NCBI GenBank assembly: GCA_017990865.1
Contig: JAGNNB010000111.1
Location: 1 to 8,698, forward strand
Length of the DNA stretch: 8,698 bases
Source of the DNA: Lysobacteraceae bacterium
GTDB lineage: Bacteria; Pseudomonadota; Gammaproteobacteria; Xanthomonadales; Xanthomonadaceae
Direction of reading: 5' to 3'
The notes under the pieces are model-generated. The model was not told where the DNA came from. It was given only the letters and a program-made list of their open reading frames with translations, and ran no database searches. Shown here one piece after another: positions 6,142 through 8,698 of the stretch (within the stretch, counting starts at the first letter, position 1; each line of letters begins with the position of its first letter). The translations under genes and the position numbers were made by a program.

Positions 6142-6235
6142 GGCGGCGGCATCGTGTGCGGGGTGCGCAGAGTAACCGATGCCGTCGCGGCGCGCAGCAG
6201 GGCGGAGGAACCTCTCAGCGAAACCTCTGAGCGAA

Positions 6236-6311
6236 TGTCATCCCGGGCGCAGCGAGGGACCTGCTTGAGTGTCGCTCCCAAAGCAGATCCCTCGCTGCGC
6301 TCGGGATGACA
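6236..6311. repeat. long inverted repeat, 31-bp arms
   Basis: The left arm (6236-6266, beginning TGTCATCCCGGGCGCAGCGA) and the right arm (6281-6311, ending CGCTCGGGATGACA) are inverted complements at 29 of 31 positions around a 14-base loop. The two differences are transitions, one of which leaves a G-U pair. The core motif (ATCCCGAGCGCAGCGAGGGA) is one I recall as a dispersed intergenic repeat in many high-GC bacteria, so this is probably a mobile or REP-like palindromic element. It could also act as a bidirectional hairpin blocking read-through between the OmpA-like gene and yajQ. Confidence 0.85.
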
Positions 6312-6319
6312 GGACATGG

Positions 6320-6337
6320 GGCGGGCCCCGGCCCGCC
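6320..6337. repeat. REP-like GC-rich hairpin, copy 1
   Basis: GGCGGGCC (6320-6327) and GGCCCGCC (6330-6337) are perfect inverted complements with two bases between. This is the same design as the hairpin at 6415-6432, differing at the innermost stem pair and the two loop bases, and it lies nine bases after the long inverted repeat. Confidence 0.7.
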
Positions 6338-6414
6338 ATCGCCATTGATCCGATCGCGCCCAACGACGATAGAAACGCCATCGCCGCGCACGATCCTCGA
6401 ACGTCAACCACAGT

Positions 6415-6432
6415 GGCGGGTCAGGACCCGCC
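6415..6432. repeat. REP-like GC-rich hairpin, copy 2, abutting the OmpA-like stop codon
   Basis: GGCGGGTC (6415-6422) and GACCCGCC (6425-6432) are perfect inverted complements. On the minus strand the hairpin starts on the base immediately after the TAG stop of the OmpA-like gene, with no T-run after it. It may serve as a transcript 3'-end stabiliser or rho-assisted terminator. The GTAGGGCGGG context is typical of intergenic repeats I recall from xanthomonads. Confidence 0.7.
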
Positions 6433-7500
6433 CTACAGTTTTACCAACTCCACCCGACGATTCTTCGCGCGACCGTCTTCGCTCGCGTTATCGGCGACCG
6501 GTTTGTCTTGGCCGAAGCCCTTCGACTGCAAACGCGCGGGATCGACGCCCAAGCCGACCAGCGCGCCCAGCACGCTGCGCGCGCGGGCGGTCGACAACTC
6601 TTGATTGTGCGCGGCGGTGCCGGTGTTGTCGGTGTGACCTTCGATCGACAGCTTCAGCGCCGGGTCGCCGCTCAGCAGCTTGCCGATTTCGGCGACGGTC
6701 GGTTGCGCGTCCGGGCGCAGCGTGGCTTTATCGGTGTCGAAATTGATGTACAGCGCGACCCGGCCGTCCTTGTCGATCGCCTGTTTCATCGCGGCGGCGT
6801 CGAGCAGGCCCAGCGACTGCTTCATGCCTTCGCGTTCGAGCACGGTCACGAAGCCGTGCAGCGGAACTGCGCCGGTGCTCACTTGGATCCAGTACTCCTT
6901 ACCGGCTTGGCGGATCAAGTAAGTATGGTTTTCGCAGCCGTAGTCGCCGGGGCAGATGCCGTAGAAGTGCTCGCGCACCTTGTCGTATCCGCCGAAAGCG
7001 TCGACGACCGCGTTGGTGTATTGGGTTTGGCTGATCCGCACGCCGCCGAGTTCGCGGATCGCGTTTTCGTAATTGCGATGGAATTCGAGCGCTGTGTATT
7101 GGCGCTGGTCGGCGCTGGCGAGCGGGAACTGGTCGCGGACGATCTTGCCTTCGATCGCGACGATCTTGTTGCCGGCGACCATATGCGCGCGATCGAAATT
7201 GATGATGCGGTCTTTCTCGGAGAACGTAGTCTTCAGGCCTTCGGGCGTCTTGAAGAACGGGAACGGCGGCAATGTCGCGGTGCTTTCCGGCACGCTGTTC
7301 GGGTCGAAGTCGGCGGCCGGGGTTGCCGCAGCGGGGGCCTCGGGGGTGGCCGCTACAGGCGCGGGCGCTACCGCCGGCGCTGCGGGCGCGGGGTCCGCCG
7401 CCGGTGCGGCAGCGGGCGTTTCGCGTTTGCATGCCGGTAGGCACAACGCGGTGAACAGCAGGCAGATCGGGGCGAGCGTGCGGAGACGGATCGACAGCAT
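6433..7500 (-). CDS. OmpA-family outer-membrane lipoprotein
   Basis: This 355-residue protein starts at the ATG at 7500, chosen because GAGGAA (7507-7512) sits six bases upstream and a lipoprotein signal follows at once. Residues 1-23 are the signal peptide with lipobox LPAC, so C24 would be lipidated. Residues 29-64 form an Ala/Pro-rich linker. Residues about 78-245 form a central region I do not recognise, containing CPGDYGC (183-189, possible disulfide). Residues 246-355 are an OmpA C-terminal peptidoglycan-binding domain, with YINFDTDKATL (251-261), GHTDNTG (288-294), ARARSV and the closing KNRRVEL. It would anchor the outer membrane to peptidoglycan. The stop codon is followed directly by a GC-rich hairpin. 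It is divergent from the downstream transporter gene, with 205 bases between the two starts that should hold both promoters. I could not pick out convincing promoter hexamers there. Confidence 0.9.
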   Translation of the reverse strand: MLSIRLRTLAPICLLFTALCLPACKRETPAAAPAADPAPAAPAVAPAPVAATPEAPAAATPAADFDPNSVPESTATLPPFPFFKTPEGLKTTFSEKDRIINFDRAHMVAGNKIVAIEGKIVRDQFPLASADQRQYTALEFHRNYENAIRELGGVRISQTQYTNAVVDAFGGYDKVREHFYGICPGDYGCENHTYLIRQAGKEYWIQVSTGAVPLHGFVTVLEREGMKQSLGLLDAAAMKQAIDKDGRVALYINFDTDKATLRPDAQPTVAEIGKLLSGDPALKLSIEGHTDNTGTAAHNQELSTARARSVLGALVGLGVDPARLQSKGFGQDKPVADNASEDGRAKNRRVELVKL

Positions 7501-7705
7501 GGCGTTTTCCTCGGACCTGAGTGCGCGGCGGCAAGGTGAAGGTACAGCAGCATAAACGCCAAAGTCCCGATGCGAGGGACAGCCGCGTGATTGGTGGCCC
7601 GCAGATTTTCCGAGGTAGGGCGGATATGAGCGCGCAGAAGCGCCGAAATGCAAAGTCTCGCGCGCCGGGATGGCGCTCGCCGCTCATGGTCGGCATGCTG
7701 GGCGC

Positions 7706-8623
7706 ATGACTTCGACTTCCTCGATCGGCCACGCCGACGGCCAGCGCTGGCGTGCGTCCGTTTTCATGCTCGTCGCCGTCGGCTTGTTCGCGCTGATGGA
7801 CGCCGGGCTCAAGCTGTTGTCCGCGCGCTACCCTCCGATGCAAGTCTCGGCCATGCGCGGCATCGCGTCGTTGCCGTTCGTGTTGGTCTGGGTACTGGTC
7901 AGTCTTGGGCCGCGCCGCGCATTGCCGGCGTTGTTGCGCGTGCGCTGGCCGCTGCATGCGCTGCGTGGGGTGCTGGGCATCACGATGATGGCCGCGTTCG
8001 TCTACGCCTTGCGCACATTGCCGTTGTCCACCGCGTACACCATCTTTTTCGTCGCGCCGCTGTTGATCGCCGCGCTGTCGGCGCCGATTCTCGGCGAGCC
8101 CGTCGGCCCGCGACGTTGGACGGCGATCCTGGTCGGTTTCGTCGGCGTGCTGGTGGTGCTGCGGCCCACGGGCGACGGTATCGCTAGCCTCGCGGGGTTG
8201 GCGGTGCTGATGGCGGCCTTCGGTTACGCCGTGTCGGCGATCACCGTGCGGGTACTGGCGCGCACCGACAGCAGTCAGGCGATCGTTGTGTGGCTGTTGA
8301 CCTCGTTGGCGCTCGGCGCCGGGGTGTTGGCGTTGCCCGATTGGGTGACGATTCGCAGCGACGACATCGCGTTGATCTTCGGCGTCGGTGTCTCCGGTGC
8401 GTTGGGGCAATACACCATCACCGAGGCCTTCCGGCGCGGCGAAGCCTCGTCGATCGCGCCGTTGGAATACACCGCGTTGTTGTGGGGCGTGCTGTTGGAT
8501 TTTTCGCTCTGGCAGGTATTGCCCGACGGCATGACGTGGGTGGGCGCGGCGATCATCGTACTCAGCGGTCTGTATTTATTGCGCCGCGAGCGCATCTTGG
8601 CGGGGACCGAGCCGCCGCAATGA
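7706..8623 (+). CDS. EamA/DMT-family transporter
   Basis: This is an integral inner-membrane protein of the drug/metabolite transporter superfamily, with 305 residues from the ATG at 7706 and two EamA repeats (about 17-145 and 165-295). Ten hydrophobic helices are evident. The first repeat ends with PLLIAALSAPILGEPVGPRRW, then AILVGFVGVLVVLRP. The second ends with EASSIAPLEYTALLWGVLLDF, then the LPDGMTWVGAAIIVLSGLYLLRRE closure. These signatures are characteristic of the family. An in-frame ATG at 7670 would add twelve residues; neither start has a good ribosome site, and 7706 is preferred because it gives a short polar N terminus before helix one. The substrate cannot be deduced: relatives export amino acids or import S-adenosylmethionine. 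It is divergent from the OmpA-like gene. A hairpin overlaps its stop codon. Confidence 0.93.
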   Translation: MTSTSSIGHADGQRWRASVFMLVAVGLFALMDAGLKLLSARYPPMQVSAMRGIASLPFVLVWVLVSLGPRRALPALLRVRWPLHALRGVLGITMMAAFVYALRTLPLSTAYTIFFVAPLLIAALSAPILGEPVGPRRWTAILVGFVGVLVVLRPTGDGIASLAGLAVLMAAFGYAVSAITVRVLARTDSSQAIVVWLLTSLALGAGVLALPDWVTIRSDDIALIFGVGVSGALGQYTITEAFRRGEASSIAPLEYTALLWGVLLDFSLWQVLPDGMTWVGAAIIVLSGLYLLRRERILAGTEPPQ

Positions 8624-8644
8624 TCGCGGGTAGGCTCCGCGATC
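8622..8644 (+). terminator. hairpin overlapping the transporter stop codon
   Basis: GATCGCGG (8622-8629) and CCGCGATC (8637-8644) form a perfect 8-bp stem around a seven-base loop. The stem begins within the TGA stop. No T-run follows, so it is a terminator-like or REP-like stem. The 54 bases after it to the right edge show nothing recognisable. Confidence 0.45.
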
Positions 8645-8698
8645 GTGTCCTGTCGAACGTCGATCGTCCGTATTGCTCCGGTATCGCTTCTCAAGCCA

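Larger units (their letters stand above)
6142..6432. other. repeat-rich spacer between the OmpA-like gene and yajQ
   Basis: These 291 bases hold no gene that I can support. They contain one long inverted repeat (6236-6311) and two GC-rich hairpins (6320-6337, 6415-6432), listed separately. The part nearest yajQ (6142-6235) must include its promoter. The part between the two hairpins (6338-6414) shows nothing recognisable. Confidence 0.7.

Noticed and set aside
6899..8410. Antisense open frame of about 500 codons across the transporter and part of the OmpA-like gene
   Set aside because: It overlaps two well-recognised genes, and its product is rich in His, Arg and Gln without domains.
1..8698. 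CRISPR array, tRNA/rRNA gene, insertion sequence, integrase or attachment site
   Set aside because: No regularly spaced direct repeats, cloverleaf sequence, transposase or recombinase motifs, or flanking direct repeats were seen.

Overview
The window is about 8.7 kb of GC-rich bacterial chromosome. It most likely comes from a gammaproteobacterium of the Xanthomonadaceae/Lysobacter group. This is inferred from the high GC at third codon positions, from a VirB6-like gene directly abutting a DUF4189 gene (a pairing I associate with this group from memory), and from the mix of RsmC, RsuA, DUF1415 and YajQ housekeeping genes. No 16S gene or other decisive marker is present.

Layout, left to right. 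(1) Positions 2-1717, plus strand: the 3' part of an rsmC-like 16S rRNA guanine methyltransferase gene, then a complete rsuA-like 16S rRNA pseudouridine-516 synthase gene. These are two small-subunit rRNA modification enzymes 30 bases apart. (2) Positions 1718-2186: about 470 bases without a convincing gene, holding a possible rsuA terminator, a candidate sigma-70 promoter and a strongly foldable leader. (3) Positions 2187-4883, plus strand: a three-gene cassette related to type IV secretion. It encodes a signal-peptide-bearing VirB5/TrbJ-like protein, a polytopic VirB6/TrbL-like membrane protein with a long disordered tail, and a small secreted cysteine-rich DUF4189 protein. A perfect 12-bp hairpin separates the first two genes, and the last two are directly adjacent. 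No T4SS ATPase, core-complex gene (VirB7-10), relaxase or coupling protein is in view. (4) Positions 4986-6141, minus strand: DUF1415 and a YajQ-family (cyclic di-GMP-binding in Xanthomonas) gene, transcribed yajQ then DUF1415, convergent with the cassette. (5) Positions 6142-6432: a repeat-rich spacer with a 31-bp-arm inverted repeat and two GC-rich REP-like hairpins. (6) Positions 6433-7500, minus strand: a lipoprotein with an OmpA-like peptidoglycan-binding domain. (7) Positions 7706-8623, plus strand: a ten-helix EamA/DMT-family transporter, divergent from the OmpA gene.

The most notable feature is the orphan VirB5-VirB6-DUF4189 cassette sitting between housekeeping genes. It could be an accessory or alternative inner-membrane/pilus-tip module for a type IV secretion system encoded elsewhere, or a stand-alone envelope system. 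The sequence alone cannot decide between these. The rest of the window is ordinary chromosomal content with well-recognised families.
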